Position numbers and translations under genes: made by a program | The notes under the pieces: model-generated | Database searches by the model: none | Told to the model about the DNA's origin: nothing | Seen by the model: the letters and a program-made list of their open reading frames with translations, nothing else | In this document: one piece after another, positions 1 through 9,109 of the stretch | How positions within the stretch are numbered: position 1 is the stretch's first letter | Layout: each line of letters begins with the position of its first letter | Assembly: GCF_900129355.1 (NCBI RefSeq) | Contig: NZ_FQVL01000001.1 | Coordinates: 248,001 to 312,000, forward strand | Origin: Seinonella peptonophila | GTDB taxonomy: Bacteria; Bacillota; Bacilli; Thermoactinomycetales; Thermoactinomycetaceae | Direction: 5' to 3' | DNA length: 64,000 nt

Positions 1-922
1 TCTTCTGTAATGTTAGTAGAATATCTTTTAATTCCATTGTCTCCGGAACAACCACTGTAGGACGTACTAAATCTTCGATTTCAAAAGGATCACCTGATAT
101 TACGCGTTCATAAACATCTCGAATATGTACAATACCTCGAATATCATCTTTATCTTGCCCACACAATGGTAAGCGGGTATGCGTACTTTCTCGGATCATC
201 ATGAGATTCTCTTCAAATTCACGATCTAAATAGACACAATCAATATTCACTCTTGGCACCATGATTTCTCGGGCTACGCGATCAGTAAATTCAAACACGT
301 TATCCAATAACATCATCTCAGTCTGATCAAACACACCACTCTTATGTGATTGTGAAAGTAGCATTCGAATCTCTTCTTCAGTGTGAACTTGTTGGGTATT
401 TTGATGGTCAAACCCCATCCACTCAATCACTTTGTTGGCAACTGAGTTAAGGATGTAAATAAACGGCAAAAATAATCGATAAAAACCGATCAACGGAGTT
501 GCAGTCCAAAGTGTTACTTGTTCAGCTTTACGAATTGCCAATGACTTTGGCACAACCTCACCCAAAACAATGTGTAAAATCGTGATGATTAAAAAAGCAA
601 CAACAAAACTAAATGGATGGAGTAACCAAGCTGGCATGCCTAAATATTGAAAGAGGGGGTGAATAAAGCGAGCTAAGGTAGGCTCACCGACCCAACCTAA
701 TCCAAGTGAGGCAAGTGTTATCCCCAATTGTGTTGCTGACAAGAAATTATCAAGGTTTGCTACGACCTGTTGTGCCCTACGGCCACGTTCTGTCGTAAGT
801 TGAGCTAGTTGGGTGGCTCTTACTTTTACAATCGCAAATTCAGCAGCTACAAAAAAACCATTAAGGAAAACAAGTAAAAGTACGACAAATAAATTCCATA
901 TAATAGATAGGGTCAACTCCAA
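1..922 (-). CDS. CNNM/HlyC/CorC-family membrane protein (C-terminus cut by window edge)
   Basis: Read by hand on the minus strand from a TTG at 922 (GGAGG at 933-937, ten bases upstream); the frame stays open to base 1. About 307 residues are visible. The N-terminal DUF21 region has several membrane segments (first at about residues 9-30, containing NGFFVAAEFA) and the conserved GEVVPKSLA stretch. Two CBS-type modules follow, with MVPRVNIDCVYLD and RLPLCGQDKDDIRGIVHIRD-like sequence. The missing C-terminus should hold a CorC_HlyC domain. Family members are linked to magnesium or other ion efflux; the old name haemolysin is misleading. A second TTG at 916 is an alternative start. Divergent from trhO. 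Confidence 0.88.
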   Translation of the reverse strand, partial: MELTLSIIWNLFVVLLLVFLNGFFVAAEFAIVKVRATQLAQLTTERGRRAQQVVANLDNFLSATQLGITLASLGLGWVGEPTLARFIHPLFQYLGMPAWLLHPFSFVVAFLIITILHIVLGEVVPKSLAIRKAEQVTLWTATPLIGFYRLFLPFIYILNSVANKVIEWMGFDHQNTQQVHTEEEIRMLLSQSHKSGVFDQTEMMLLDNVFEFTDRVAREIMVPRVNIDCVYLDREFEENLMMIRESTHTRLPLCGQDKDDIRGIVHIRDVYERVISGDPFEIEDLVRPTVVVPETMELKDILLTLQK

Positions 923-1066
923 TTTCTCTTTGCCTCCAATATAAATTCTTTTTATTATTTCACCGTAAAACCTTATCCTTATGCGGAGATATTATGCGTT
1001 GAGTAATCGGGTCGAATATGGCATAGTGATAGTTGGACTTACAATAAGTAAAAGGAGCGCTGACAA

Positions 1067-1972
1067 ATGACAAACCAAGATTATCAAATACTCTTATATT
1101 ATAAATTTATTCATGTTCAAGACCCGGAGACCGAGGCGAAAGTTCATCTTGATTTATGCAAGCAACTAGACTTACGCGGACGAGTTTTAATTGCTCCTGA
1201 AGGGATTAATGGTACTGTTTCTGGGACAATTGCGCAAACCAATGCTTATATGGATTATATGAATCAACATCCACTTTTTAATGATATTGTTTACAAAATC
1301 GATCCATATCATCAACATGCATTTAAAAAAATGTTTGTACGATCTAAGAAAGAATTGGTCACTTTTCGAGTCGAACATGAACTAGATCCAAGCAAAAAAA
1401 CAGGTCAATATTTATCTCCAAAAAAATTCTACGAGCTATTAAAAGACGATGATGTCATCGTGATTGATGGACGCAATGATTATGAATATGATCTAGGTCA
1501 TTTTCGTAATGCAGTTCGTCCAGATGTGTCCAGTTTTCGAGAATTTCCCGAATGGATTGAGAAAAATTTAAGCCAATTTAAAGGTCGTAAGATTTTAACC
1601 TATTGCACAGGTGGTATTCGCTGTGAAAAATTAACAGCTTATATGCTTGAAGAAGGATTTGACGATGTTTATCAACTAGACGGTGGTATTGTATCATATG
1701 GAAGAGACCCTGAAGTCAAGGGAGAATTTTTTGATGGAAAATGCTATGTTTTTGATGAGAGAATTTCCGTACCGATTAATAGAGTAGAAGAAAAAATCGT
1801 TGGAACATGTATTCATTGTGGAAATCAGACTGAACAGTATATAAACTGTAGAGTCACAACCTGCAATCTGCAGCATCTCTGTTGTGAGGATTGCAATGAA
1901 ACGTTTAATGGCTTTTGTTCGCATGAATGCAAGGAAAAAACAGATGCTGTTTATTTGGAAGAGGTGAGGTGA
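1067..1972 (+). CDS. trhO: tRNA uridine(34) hydroxylase TrhO (rhodanese family)
   Basis: A 301-residue protein of the TrhO/YceA/YbfQ family, which carries out oxygen-dependent hydroxylation of uridine 34 in tRNA, the first step to 5-methoxyuridine-type wobble modifications. The N-terminal half has the family start with APEGINGT; a rhodanese domain spans about residues 115-215 with the loop CTGGIRCEK, catalytic Cys near 180 and a second Cys near 186. The C-terminus carries a cluster of about ten cysteines (CIHCG, CCEDC, CSHEC) typical of the longer Gram-positive members and probably metal-binding. The start is preceded by AAAGGAG. The downstream recombinase follows with no gap, so the two are probably cotranscribed. 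Confidence 0.95.
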   Translation: MTNQDYQILLYYKFIHVQDPETEAKVHLDLCKQLDLRGRVLIAPEGINGTVSGTIAQTNAYMDYMNQHPLFNDIVYKIDPYHQHAFKKMFVRSKKELVTFRVEHELDPSKKTGQYLSPKKFYELLKDDDVIVIDGRNDYEYDLGHFRNAVRPDVSSFREFPEWIEKNLSQFKGRKILTYCTGGIRCEKLTAYMLEEGFDDVYQLDGGIVSYGRDPEVKGEFFDGKCYVFDERISVPINRVEEKIVGTCIHCGNQTEQYINCRVTTCNLQHLCCEDCNETFNGFCSHECKEKTDAVYLEEVR

Positions 1973-3058
1973 TTGCCCTTCTTTTCCCGCCGTATTCCCG
2001 AAAATATTAATCAAATCATTAATCGTTTCCCAGAAGAGGTTCAAGAGTTTTTTTTAGAAATGATCAGCGCTGATCGATCCGCCCAAACCATTGCTAATTA
2101 TGCTTATGATTTCAATCTTTTCTTTGATTTTCTCGCACAAAAAAATATTCGATTAGAACAGATAAATGCACAAATCATAAAGCGTTTTTTTCGACACATT
2201 GAAAACGGCTATGAACGAACTGTATATGTGAAACAAAAAAAAGTCAATTCAATTACTGGAGAACTGGATATCAATTGGATTGAACGTAAGCACTATCGAG
2301 AAAACTCAAAATACGGGAAACAACGAAAGCGTGCTTCTCTTCGAACTTTGTTTCGATTTCTCGTTAAAATTCATTTGTTTGAGCGCGATCCAATGGAAGA
2401 ATATGAAGATACTACATTACGTAGTCGGTCACAAAAAAAAGTGCCTGTTTTTCTTACCAAAGAAGAAGCCCTTCGTTTAATTAAAGCGATTGATATTTAT
2501 CACAAACAAAAAAAGAGCCGCTCAGGGCCAAATCAATGGTTACGAATTCGTGATAAAGCAATCTTATACCTATTGCTAAACACAGGTATGCGGGTTTCCG
2601 AATTAATACAGCTCAATGATAATAGTATCCAAAATGACCAAGAGACTTGGCACGTCATGATTATTGGTAAGGGCGGAAAAGAACGGATGTTGAAATTAAA
2701 TTCACGTGCTGTCCACGCTTTACAGGAATACTTAAAAGTCCGCCCTGCTGATGCGAAAAATCAAGTTCAAATATGTCCTCTATTTTTAAACCGTCAGTAT
2801 CAACGAATGAGCCGAAAAGCAGTATCCGATATCCTTAAAAAATATGTTCGCGCGGCCAATTTACCTCCAAAAGCTGCTACCATTTCTCCACATAAACTAA
2901 GGCATACATTGGCGACATTATTACTTTCTAATGGGGAAAATTTGCGTGTAGTTCAAGAAATACTGGGACATTCCAGTATTCAAACTACACAAATATATAC
3001 ACATGTGATTAATACAGAAAAAGATGAAGCTCTTGATAATCTAGGCAATCTCTTTTAA
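1973..3058 (+). CDS. Tyrosine recombinase of the XerC/XerD/XerS type
   Basis: A 361-residue site-specific recombinase. An N-terminal SAM-like DNA-binding region (about 20-130) precedes the catalytic domain. All catalytic positions are visible: R207 in TGMRVSEL, K233 in GKGGKE, H307 and R310 in HKLRH, H333 in LGHSS and the nucleophile Y342 in IYTHV. The length and long inter-domain insertion resemble XerS-like proteins of Firmicutes rather than the ~300-residue XerC/XerD; dimer resolution at dif is the likely role, but integrase function cannot be excluded. The start is TTG, directly after the TGA of trhO, with GAGGTGAGG inside the trhO end as ribosome site. Confidence 0.85.
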   Translation: MPFFSRRIPENINQIINRFPEEVQEFFLEMISADRSAQTIANYAYDFNLFFDFLAQKNIRLEQINAQIIKRFFRHIENGYERTVYVKQKKVNSITGELDINWIERKHYRENSKYGKQRKRASLRTLFRFLVKIHLFERDPMEEYEDTTLRSRSQKKVPVFLTKEEALRLIKAIDIYHKQKKSRSGPNQWLRIRDKAILYLLLNTGMRVSELIQLNDNSIQNDQETWHVMIIGKGGKERMLKLNSRAVHALQEYLKVRPADAKNQVQICPLFLNRQYQRMSRKAVSDILKKYVRAANLPPKAATISPHKLRHTLATLLLSNGENLRVVQEILGHSSIQTTQIYTHVINTEKDEALDNLGNLF

Positions 3059-3076
3059 CCTATGATGATTGCCTAG
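3041..3076. terminator. Inverted repeat between convergent genes, possible bidirectional terminator
   Basis: CTAGGCAATC (3041-3050) pairs with GATTGCCTAG (3067-3076) around a 16-base loop. It spans the recombinase stop codon and abuts the stop of the convergent nucleotidyltransferase. No strong T tract follows, so efficiency is uncertain. Confidence 0.45.
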
Positions 3077-3077
3077 G

Positions 3078-4118
3078 TTATATCACTATTGTATTTTTAT
3101 TCGAAATAATTAGATTAACTTCTTCTGCTCTTTTTTTGATATGGACTTCTTCGCCGATAATGCTATTGGTGATTATCGAGTCTATATCAGAAATACTACT
3201 ATTTTCCATAATAATACTATTGCGAATTTGGGTATTCGTCAGCGTTGTATATGCTCCTATCGTTGTATATGGTCCTATCACTGAATTTTTAATTACAGAT
3301 CCTTCTCCAATTAAAACAGGCCCTTCGATTCTGCAATTATCCAGCACAACATCATCATTTTCTAAGATAATGTTGCTATCTGATGTCTCTAACATTTCAT
3401 CGATAATCATCCGATTAGCTTCTAGAAGTCGCCCAGGATTTCCAGCATCAATCCACCAACTATCTAAAGAATGAGCTTTGATGATTCCTTGATTGGCAAA
3501 TATTTTATCAAACACAGAAGTAATTTCATATTCTCCACGTGTTGACAAAGGAATTTCCCGAAAAAATGGAATTGTAGAAGCGCTAAATAAAAAAATCCCT
3601 GTTAAAGCCAAATTCGAGCGAGGCTGCTTTGGTTTTTCCACAATATTCGTTATATGACCATGCCTCAACTCAACTACACCATAATCTTGTGGATTCGCAA
3701 CTTCTTTCGTAACAACCATAGCGTCAATATTATCTTGCTTTTGAAAAGATGAAACTAAATCATGCAGATTTTTTCCAATAATATTATCTCCTAAATAGAC
3801 AATAACTGAATCACCATTAATAAACGGAAGGGCAGTTTGCACCGCATGACCTGTTCCAAGGGCTTGTTGTTGAACGATATAAGTAATCGAAACTCCCCAT
3901 TTCGATCCATCACCCAATAAATCTCGAATCTCTTCAGCACCCTCACGAACTACTAAACCGATTTCATCAATACCCGCATCAATTAAGGTTTCGACAGCAC
4001 GTTGCACCATCGCTTTGTTTCCAATGGGGATTAATGTTTTGGTTATACTATATGTTAAAGGTTCTAAACGTGAACCTTTTCCAGCACAGAGAACAAGACC
4101 TTTGATTTTCTTATTCAT
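3078..4118 (-). CDS. Long-form glucose-1-phosphate thymidylyltransferase-like nucleotidyltransferase
   Basis: A 346-residue sugar-1-phosphate nucleotidyltransferase. The N-terminal GT-A-like domain has the nucleotide-binding GLVLCAGKGSRLEPLT (about 8-23), IVYLGDNI and VEKPKQP motifs. The C-terminus from about residue 250 is a left-handed beta-helix with hexapeptide repeats (VLIGEGSVIKNSVIGPY). This architecture matches the StrD/long RmlA group that makes dTDP-glucose for deoxysugar and cell-surface polysaccharide synthesis. No other rml genes are nearby, so the substrate is inferred from family. It ends against the recombinase gene in convergent orientation. A TATAAT on the minus strand (4171-4176) may be its -10, without a good -35. 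Confidence 0.85.
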   Translation of the reverse strand: MNKKIKGLVLCAGKGSRLEPLTYSITKTLIPIGNKAMVQRAVETLIDAGIDEIGLVVREGAEEIRDLLGDGSKWGVSITYIVQQQALGTGHAVQTALPFINGDSVIVYLGDNIIGKNLHDLVSSFQKQDNIDAMVVTKEVANPQDYGVVELRHGHITNIVEKPKQPRSNLALTGIFLFSASTIPFFREIPLSTRGEYEITSVFDKIFANQGIIKAHSLDSWWIDAGNPGRLLEANRMIIDEMLETSDSNIILENDDVVLDNCRIEGPVLIGEGSVIKNSVIGPYTTIGAYTTLTNTQIRNSIIMENSSISDIDSIITNSIIGEEVHIKKRAEEVNLIISNKNTIVI

Positions 4119-4567
4119 CTTTTCGCCACATTCCCTTCAGATTTATTCCATTTGTTGAATAACATTTGCTATTATACACTTGAAACAAAATCATGCCTAC
4201 CCATCGATAAGTTGATTTAAAATTGAACCCAATCCTCCCTTTTCCCCACCAAATGATTTCACTTTCATTCACATGCAATTAGAATTTTTTGCAATGGAAC
4301 CTAGTTCATTATTTTAATGAACGACTGTTGAACTTGTGCATTTGCTTAACTTGAATAAAAATTATCTTTGTTTAACCGCTCTCTTCTCTTACTTTCCCTG
4401 TTTTTTCAGATAATCACACAAATAGAAATTTTTCTTTACAAGAATTAGTTAACTATCACTTATTTTCTATCGTTTTAATCCCCGAATCATATAATAGACG
4501 TGCGTTTATGTTTCCATTTATAAACGCTATTTATAATAATCTTATTTTATAAGATAATAATTTCATC
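4119..4567. other. AT-rich intergenic region between divergent nucleotidyltransferase gene and lexA
   Basis: About 450 bases without a credible gene on either strand. The one clear structure is a perfect inverted repeat, GTTCATTA / TAATGAAC at 4304-4311 and 4315-4322 with a three-base centre, of unknown role. The lexA promoter and operator lie immediately to the right. Confidence 0.5.
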
Positions 4568-4581
4568 CAAACATCTGTTTG
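4568..4581 (+). promoter_or_regulatory. LexA-type SOS box upstream of lexA
   Basis: CAAACATCTGTTTG is a perfect 5-4-5 palindrome. It matches the Bacillus SOS box layout (GAAC, four bases, GTTC) except for A/T in place of G/C at the outer half-site position. It overlaps the -35 element of the lexA promoter, as expected for autorepression. Confidence 0.65.
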
Positions 4582-4607
4582 CAAAATTTGGATAAGTTTT
4601 GTATACT
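4579..4607 (+). promoter_or_regulatory. Sigma-A promoter of lexA
   Basis: TTGCAA (4579-4584), 17-base spacer, TATACT (4602-4607). The start codon lies 45 bases downstream of the -10. Confidence 0.7.
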
Positions 4608-4652
4608 AATACAAAGACTTCGTTTCGCATACATTTAAAGGAGGAGACATAT

Positions 4653-5276
4653 ATGAGTAAATTGTCATCTCGACAACAAGCTATTTTGGACTATATTTTA
4701 CGTAATGTTCGCGAAAAAGGATATCCGCCCTCAGTACGTGAAATTGGAGAGGCTGTCGGTCTAGCATCGAGTTCTACAGTACATGGCCATCTATCTCGTC
4801 TTGAGCAAAAAGGGTACATCAGACGTGACCCCACCAAACCTCGTGCGATTGAAGTTCTCAAAACTGGCAATCAACATCCACAAAAAATCCCAAATAGTGT
4901 TCTTGTGCCATTAGTAGGAAAAGTAACTGCTGGTGAACCTATTACTGCAGTTGAAAACATTGAAGATTACTATCCACTCCCTCAGAAGTTAGCTAACAAC
5001 GAAAGCAATCTTTTCATTCTTTCTATTCAAGGCGAAAGCATGGTAAATGCAGGGATTTTTGATGGAGATTATGTTGTAGTCCGTCAACAACGCTCTGCTG
5101 ACAATGGAGATATTGTCGTAGCAATGACACCAGAGGGCGAAGCAACAGTTAAGCGTTTTTTCAAAGAGAAGTCTCATATTCGTCTCCAACCCGAAAACGA
5201 TCGCATGCACCCTATTATCCTCCCAGATGTTACAATACTTGGAAAAGTAGTTAGCCTCATTCGTGAAACCATTTAA
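4653..5276 (+). CDS. lexA: LexA, SOS transcriptional repressor
   Basis: The 207-residue repressor-protease of the SOS regulon. The ATG at 4653 is preferred over upstream in-frame codons because AAAGGAGGAG sits 7-8 bases before it and the protein then starts as [12 protein letters not shown], as in other Gram-positive LexA. An N-terminal winged helix (about 1-70, with [20 protein letters not shown]) is followed by the S24 protease domain: autocleavage site A93-G94 in VTAGEP, catalytic S129 in GESM and K167 in ATVKRFF. An SOS-type box overlaps its promoter, so it should repress itself. Confidence 0.96.
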   Translation: MSKLSSRQQAILDYILRNVREKGYPPSVREIGEAVGLASSSTVHGHLSRLEQKGYIRRDPTKPRAIEVLKTGNQHPQKIPNSVLVPLVGKVTAGEPITAVENIEDYYPLPQKLANNESNLFILSIQGESMVNAGIFDGDYVVVRQQRSADNGDIVVAMTPEGEATVKRFFKEKSHIRLQPENDRMHPIILPDVTILGKVVSLIRETI

Positions 5277-5294
5277 AATTACATAGTTATCTAC

Positions 5295-5327
5295 AAAATG
5301 GCTCAACTGTTTAAGTTGAGCCATTTT
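5295..5327. terminator. Hairpin terminator after lexA, likely bidirectional
   Basis: A 14-bp perfect stem, AAAATGGCTCAACT / AGTTGAGCCATTTT, with a five-base loop. The A/T ends give a short T tract on both strands, so it can serve lexA and the convergent PIG-L gene. Confidence 0.8.
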
Positions 5328-5371
5328 CATACAAAAGGCATATTTAACGATGTGATCCTTTTAAAGAGCAA

Positions 5372-6322
5372 TTATTCCGCAGTCTCTATCACATTCATTT
5401 TATTTTCTAAAGAGTGGAACTGTTCTGGTACTGAGTGGAATCCTAATGCAAATGAATGCTTAGCAGGGTTCCATCTTTCATAGACATGAATTGCTTTTCT
5501 GATTTTGTGTCGATCTTGACGATTTTTTAGTGTTATGAGTGTGTGCTTTTTAAACTTTACTTTTTTGCTATTTCGAGTTGCTACAGATACATAATGGATC
5601 GCATTTTTCATTTGATGTTCATGATAAAGATCTCCCATTACCCTACCTAGGATAGCATGATCCACATGGATATCCTTCTTTGACATTGTTTTATAGGTTG
5701 CATTTGGAAATAAACTAACCCAGTCTTTCATCATCATCTTTATTTCAGGATATCTAAATTTTCCGTTGGGAAACGTGTAATAAAATAGATGATTTTTGGG
5801 TACTCCTAAAGATATACTTGAACGGAAAAACTCATGGATCCTTTCACGCCCAAATGCTTTTTTTGTTAAGGGTTTGTATCCTTCTAGTGAAGGAACATGG
5901 AAGCGTTTATGCATTTTACACCATTGGGGTTGACCTTTTTTTTCAGGATGAAAAGATTCATCATCAAATCGACCATTCACTACATCTCTTGCAATAGAGT
6001 CTTCCCCAGGGGAAATCAGAACCACATAAACCTCTTTATTCGCTCTTAAATCATTGCGAATCGGGACTCCAAAGGTTAACACTTCGTCGTCAGCATGTGG
6101 ATTAAAATAGACCACGATATTTTTGCTTAAATTGGGTCGTAACTGTTCAATTCGCGGTGTTACGGATAAAGGGTTAGATTTTACAGGTAAAGATTTATTA
6201 TTTTTTGCCTCTATTTGATTTCCCATAACACATCCAGCAGAAAACATCAAAATTAGAAAAACTGAAGCCATTTTAAATCCAAGAAATAGCCATTTTTCGC
6301 GGAATTTTTTCATTATTCGCAT
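5372..6322 (-). CDS. PIG-L/LmbE-family deacetylase, predicted lipoprotein
   Basis: A 316-residue protein with a lipoprotein signal: basic start, hydrophobic segment (about 17-30) and lipobox LMFSAGC with the lipidated Cys near 31. The mature part opens with the PIG-L zinc-binding motif PHADDEVL and later has HVDHAILGR, the second metal-site motif. The family removes acetyl groups from N-acetylglucosamine moieties (GPI intermediates, mycothiol, bacillithiol). Secreted, membrane-anchored members are less well characterised, so a role on an extracellular amino sugar is inference. GGTGAG six bases before the ATG supports the start. It stands alone and converges on lexA. Confidence 0.82.
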   Translation of the reverse strand: MRIMKKFREKWLFLGFKMASVFLILMFSAGCVMGNQIEAKNNKSLPVKSNPLSVTPRIEQLRPNLSKNIVVYFNPHADDEVLTFGVPIRNDLRANKEVYVVLISPGEDSIARDVVNGRFDDESFHPEKKGQPQWCKMHKRFHVPSLEGYKPLTKKAFGRERIHEFFRSSISLGVPKNHLFYYTFPNGKFRYPEIKMMMKDWVSLFPNATYKTMSKKDIHVDHAILGRVMGDLYHEHQMKNAIHYVSVATRNSKKVKFKKHTLITLKNRQDRHKIRKAIHVYERWNPAKHSFALGFHSVPEQFHSLENKMNVIETAE

Positions 6323-6553
6323 TTTTACTCACCATTCCAAATACAATATTAGAAAAAGTGAATGGTTTGATGTGAAAAAACAAGTCTATCTTAGGTTAAC
6401 GAAAGTAGTCAATAAACACAATAGGTGGATATAAATTCTGTTTGAAAAATGTCACAATCGGCTGTGAAAAATATACAAAAAGAAAAAAGTGCTACTCATA
6501 TCTCCGTTAGCTTCGGTGATACTAAATTTAACGCCTAAGGGAGGTGAGAGCAC

Positions 6554-6745
6554 TTGAATTCTGTAGGCCATGACTGGATTTATGACTACTTAAAAACACA
6601 GTTACCACCACATCAATTAGATCAAGCGAAGCAATTTCTTCGATCTGACTCATGGATCTCTCCGTCTGCTCGAAAACGACTTTTGCAATCTAACCCCGAA
6701 GAGATACCATTACGTTTTCGTTTAGATATTGATGTAAGTGATTAG
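6554..6745 (+). CDS. Small protein of unknown function (63 residues)
   Basis: A short reading frame starting with TTG, preceded by a strong GGGAGGTGAG seven bases upstream, and followed by a hairpin with a T tract. These signals suggest a real gene. The product (MNSVGHDWIYDYL...) has no membrane segment; it is mixed-charge with one Arg/Lys-rich centre (SARKRLL). I do not recognise the family. Confidence 0.55.
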   Translation: MNSVGHDWIYDYLKTQLPPHQLDQAKQFLRSDSWISPSARKRLLQSNPEEIPLRFRLDIDVSD

Positions 6746-6822
6746 TATTTGGTTTCAACATTTTATTAATCTTATTCTTAACTTTTTGCTTCCCGTCTAT
6801 GCAATCGCCAATCATTTCCACT

Positions 6823-6845
6823 GCCCCTATTAGCGGGCTTTTTTT
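6823..6845 (+). terminator. Short GC hairpin with T tract after the 63-residue gene
   Basis: GCCC...GGGC (6823-6838), a short four-pair stem, followed directly by a run of T (6839-6845). On the plus strand it fits the small gene upstream. Confidence 0.45.
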
Positions 6846-6847
6846 CA

Positions 6848-8146
6848 TTACAGTAATTGTTGTATAGCTTCGTTTGCTTCATAAATAATCTTTTCTTCAT
6901 CCATCACAACACATTTGCGTTCCTTCAATAGAGCTTTTCCATCAACATATACATCGGAGATATCTTCTGAGGTTGCAGCAAATACAACATTTGAAATATG
7001 ATTATGCGTAGGTTGCATGTTTGGTCTTGAAGTATCAATGGTGATAAAGTCTGCTTGTTTCCCTATTTCTAAGGTTCCAATCTTCTTTTCTAAGAATACA
7101 GACTCTGCACCATATACTGTACCCATTTGAAGTGCTTGGTAGGCTGAAATAGCCTCAGACTCTTGTAAATAACCTTTATGGATCAGAGCCACTAGCTGTA
7201 TTTCATCAAGCATATTTAGTCGATTATTACTCGATGCACCATCAGTTGCTAGACCAGGCCGTATTCCAGCTTTCATCATTTGCATGATTGGGGCAATCCC
7301 ACTTCCTAATTTCAAGTTACTTCGAGGGTTATGAGCTATCTTTACCTGATGGTTGGCTAAAATTTGGATTTCTTCATCTGTTAAATGCACTGCGTGTGCG
7401 ACGATGCATGGAAAATCAAAAAAGCTTAATGACTCAAGATGCTTTACAGGTCTTTCTCCATACATCTGTACATTTTGCTCTACTTCTCTAGCTGTTTCCG
7501 ATAAGTGAGTATGCAAAGGTATCGAAAACTCGGCTGCTCGATCGATAAATTGAGTAATCAGTTTTGGAGAGCAAGTGTATGCTGAATGAGGTGCTAACAT
7601 TGTAGTGATTCGCTTATCAGCAGCATTGTTCCATGTACGAGCAAAGGTTACCGCATCTTGTAGCTTTGCTCTTTGCACTTCCTCAGAATCAAACCCAATT
7701 ACACCACGAGATAAAACTGCACGAATCCCTGATTTTTCAACTTCTTGTGCCACTGCATCCATATGATCATACATATCTAAAAAACAGGTTGTGCCTGAAC
7801 GAATCATTTCTACAATCGCAAGCGCTGTTCCCGCCGCTACGTGCTCATCTGTAAATCGCGCTTCCATTGGCCACACTTTATCTTCAAGCCATTCTTGTAA
7901 AGGCAAATTATCACCATAACCGCGCAAAAGGGTCATTGCTGCATGTCCATGTGTATTTATAAATCCAGGCAGAATGATCTTCCCTTTCACATCTACTACT
8001 TCATCATATTTCGCCAACTCTTCTGGGCTTGGTTTTTTACCTGTATAAATAATTTGATCCTCTTCAATTCCCAAGGCTCCAGATTCTATTACTTCATCCG
8101 TATGTACCATTGGAATCAAAGTAGCATTAATAAAAATAGTTTTCAA
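6848..8146 (-). CDS. mtaD: 5-methylthioadenosine/S-adenosylhomocysteine deaminase
   Basis: A 432-residue amidohydrolase of the MtaD group, which deaminates methylthioadenosine, S-adenosylhomocysteine and related adenosines in the cytoplasm. Metal ligands are visible in NTHGHAAM (HxH near 64-66), THLSET, AHAVHLTDEE and the catalytic Asp in ATDGASSNN; LAPHSAYTCS is the group signature. The length is standard. Translation starts at TTG with AAGGAGG eight bases upstream. Single-gene unit; convergent with the 63-residue gene. Confidence 0.92.
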   Translation of the reverse strand: MKTIFINATLIPMVHTDEVIESGALGIEEDQIIYTGKKPSPEELAKYDEVVDVKGKIILPGFINTHGHAAMTLLRGYGDNLPLQEWLEDKVWPMEARFTDEHVAAGTALAIVEMIRSGTTCFLDMYDHMDAVAQEVEKSGIRAVLSRGVIGFDSEEVQRAKLQDAVTFARTWNNAADKRITTMLAPHSAYTCSPKLITQFIDRAAEFSIPLHTHLSETAREVEQNVQMYGERPVKHLESLSFFDFPCIVAHAVHLTDEEIQILANHQVKIAHNPRSNLKLGSGIAPIMQMMKAGIRPGLATDGASSNNRLNMLDEIQLVALIHKGYLQESEAISAYQALQMGTVYGAESVFLEKKIGTLEIGKQADFITIDTSRPNMQPTHNHISNVVFAATSEDISDVYVDGKALLKERKCVVMDEEKIIYEANEAIQQLL

Positions 8147-8176
8147 AACAATTCCTCCTTACATTCCATCAAAACT

Positions 8177-8209
8177 AAATTGAGATGGATATGAATCCCA
8201 TCTCAATTT
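8177..8209 (-). terminator. Hairpin between zeta-like toxin gene and mtaD
   Basis: AAATTGAGATGG (8177-8188) pairs with CCATCTCAATTT (8198-8209): a 12-bp stem starting one base past the toxin stop codon. The T tract is weak (TTTAGTTTT). Confidence 0.6.
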
Positions 8210-9109
8210 TCAGTTTACTTCTCTCAATAACTTTGCTGATCCTCCTTTTAATCTAAGCAACTCTTTGGAAATACGCTCCTTTTGCAATCGGTATACATGA
8301 ATTACCTCGTAAGGGTCCGCACCTCGATTATCCATCTTTTTCAATACTTTATCGAAGGAATTTATATATTGGATCGTTTCTTCTAATGTCCAAAGCCGAT
8401 CACGCTCATGAACAAGAACCATTACTCCTCTTGGTTCATTAAAAAGTTGATGGTTGCTACATTTATTGTGATAAATTTTCTTAAAATGCCTGTTGAATAA
8501 TTCTATTTCGTGAAACAAACATTCAGACTCAATACGGTGAAGACTTTTAATCAATCCGACATATGAAAGATCGTGTTTTTTCCGATTCACTGATTGTCCA
8601 AATCCTGAAATCTCTAGCTGATATTCATATCGCTCACGAATCCCTAAAAGACTAACACTTTCATTCACAGCCATGATCCGAATAATTACACGGTAGCCAG
8701 CATCTATGAGTGAAGGAATCATTTGAAAACTGATATCATTCTCAGTTAACGTATCTTCGATTACAACATTTACTTTTTGCTGAATTGCTTTTGTGATCAA
8801 GTCTTGCTTCCATTGATTAATATTTTGTTCTATAAATGATGACATATCTTCTTGATCAACGGATATCGCTTGAAATCTTTTGCTGTGTATTCTTCTGAGC
8901 TCATCTTCATTAATTACTAAAACCGAAGAGAAATCGTTAAAATCCTGTTTTGATAGATTCATCAAATTTGAGCGACCGGAGCCCCACTGACCGCCAATTA
9001 GAATTGCGACAGGCTCCGTTTGAGATTCTAATGGTAGAATAAATTCTTGTACAAACAACGCTGACATTTCATTATATTCTGATTCAGTTAAAAGGTTTGT
9101 TTCATCCAT
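8210..9109 (-). CDS. Zeta-toxin-like kinase with arginine in the P-loop
   Basis: A 299-residue P-loop protein that matches the zeta/PezT toxin fold along its catalytic half. The family phosphorylates UDP-N-acetylglucosamine and so blocks peptidoglycan synthesis. Visible: Walker A GGQWGSGRS (39-47) with Arg46 where the family has Lys; NEDE with D69 (equivalent of the catalytic base), VVIEDT with E118 and T120, and ERYE plus VNRKKHD supplying the two arginines (about 160 and 176). The C-terminal 100 residues are extra and unrecognised. Its ATG overlaps the stop of the upstream small gene by one base (TAATG), typical for antitoxin-toxin pairs. The Lys-to-Arg change may weaken or alter kinase activity. 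Confidence 0.72.
   Translation of the reverse strand: MDETNLLTESEYNEMSALFVQEFILPLESQTEPVAILIGGQWGSGRSNLMNLSKQDFNDFSSVLVINEDELRRIHSKRFQAISVDQEDMSSFIEQNINQWKQDLITKAIQQKVNVVIEDTLTENDISFQMIPSLIDAGYRVIIRIMAVNESVSLLGIRERYEYQLEISGFGQSVNRKKHDLSYVGLIKSLHRIESECLFHEIELFNRHFKKIYHNKCSNHQLFNEPRGVMVLVHERDRLWTLEETIQYINSFDKVLKKMDNRGADPYEVIHVYRLQKERISKELLRLKGGSAKLLREVN

Noticed and set aside
4599-4652. N-terminal extension of LexA by 18 residues
   Set aside because: It has no ribosome site, runs through the promoter -10 and is absent from the LexA family.
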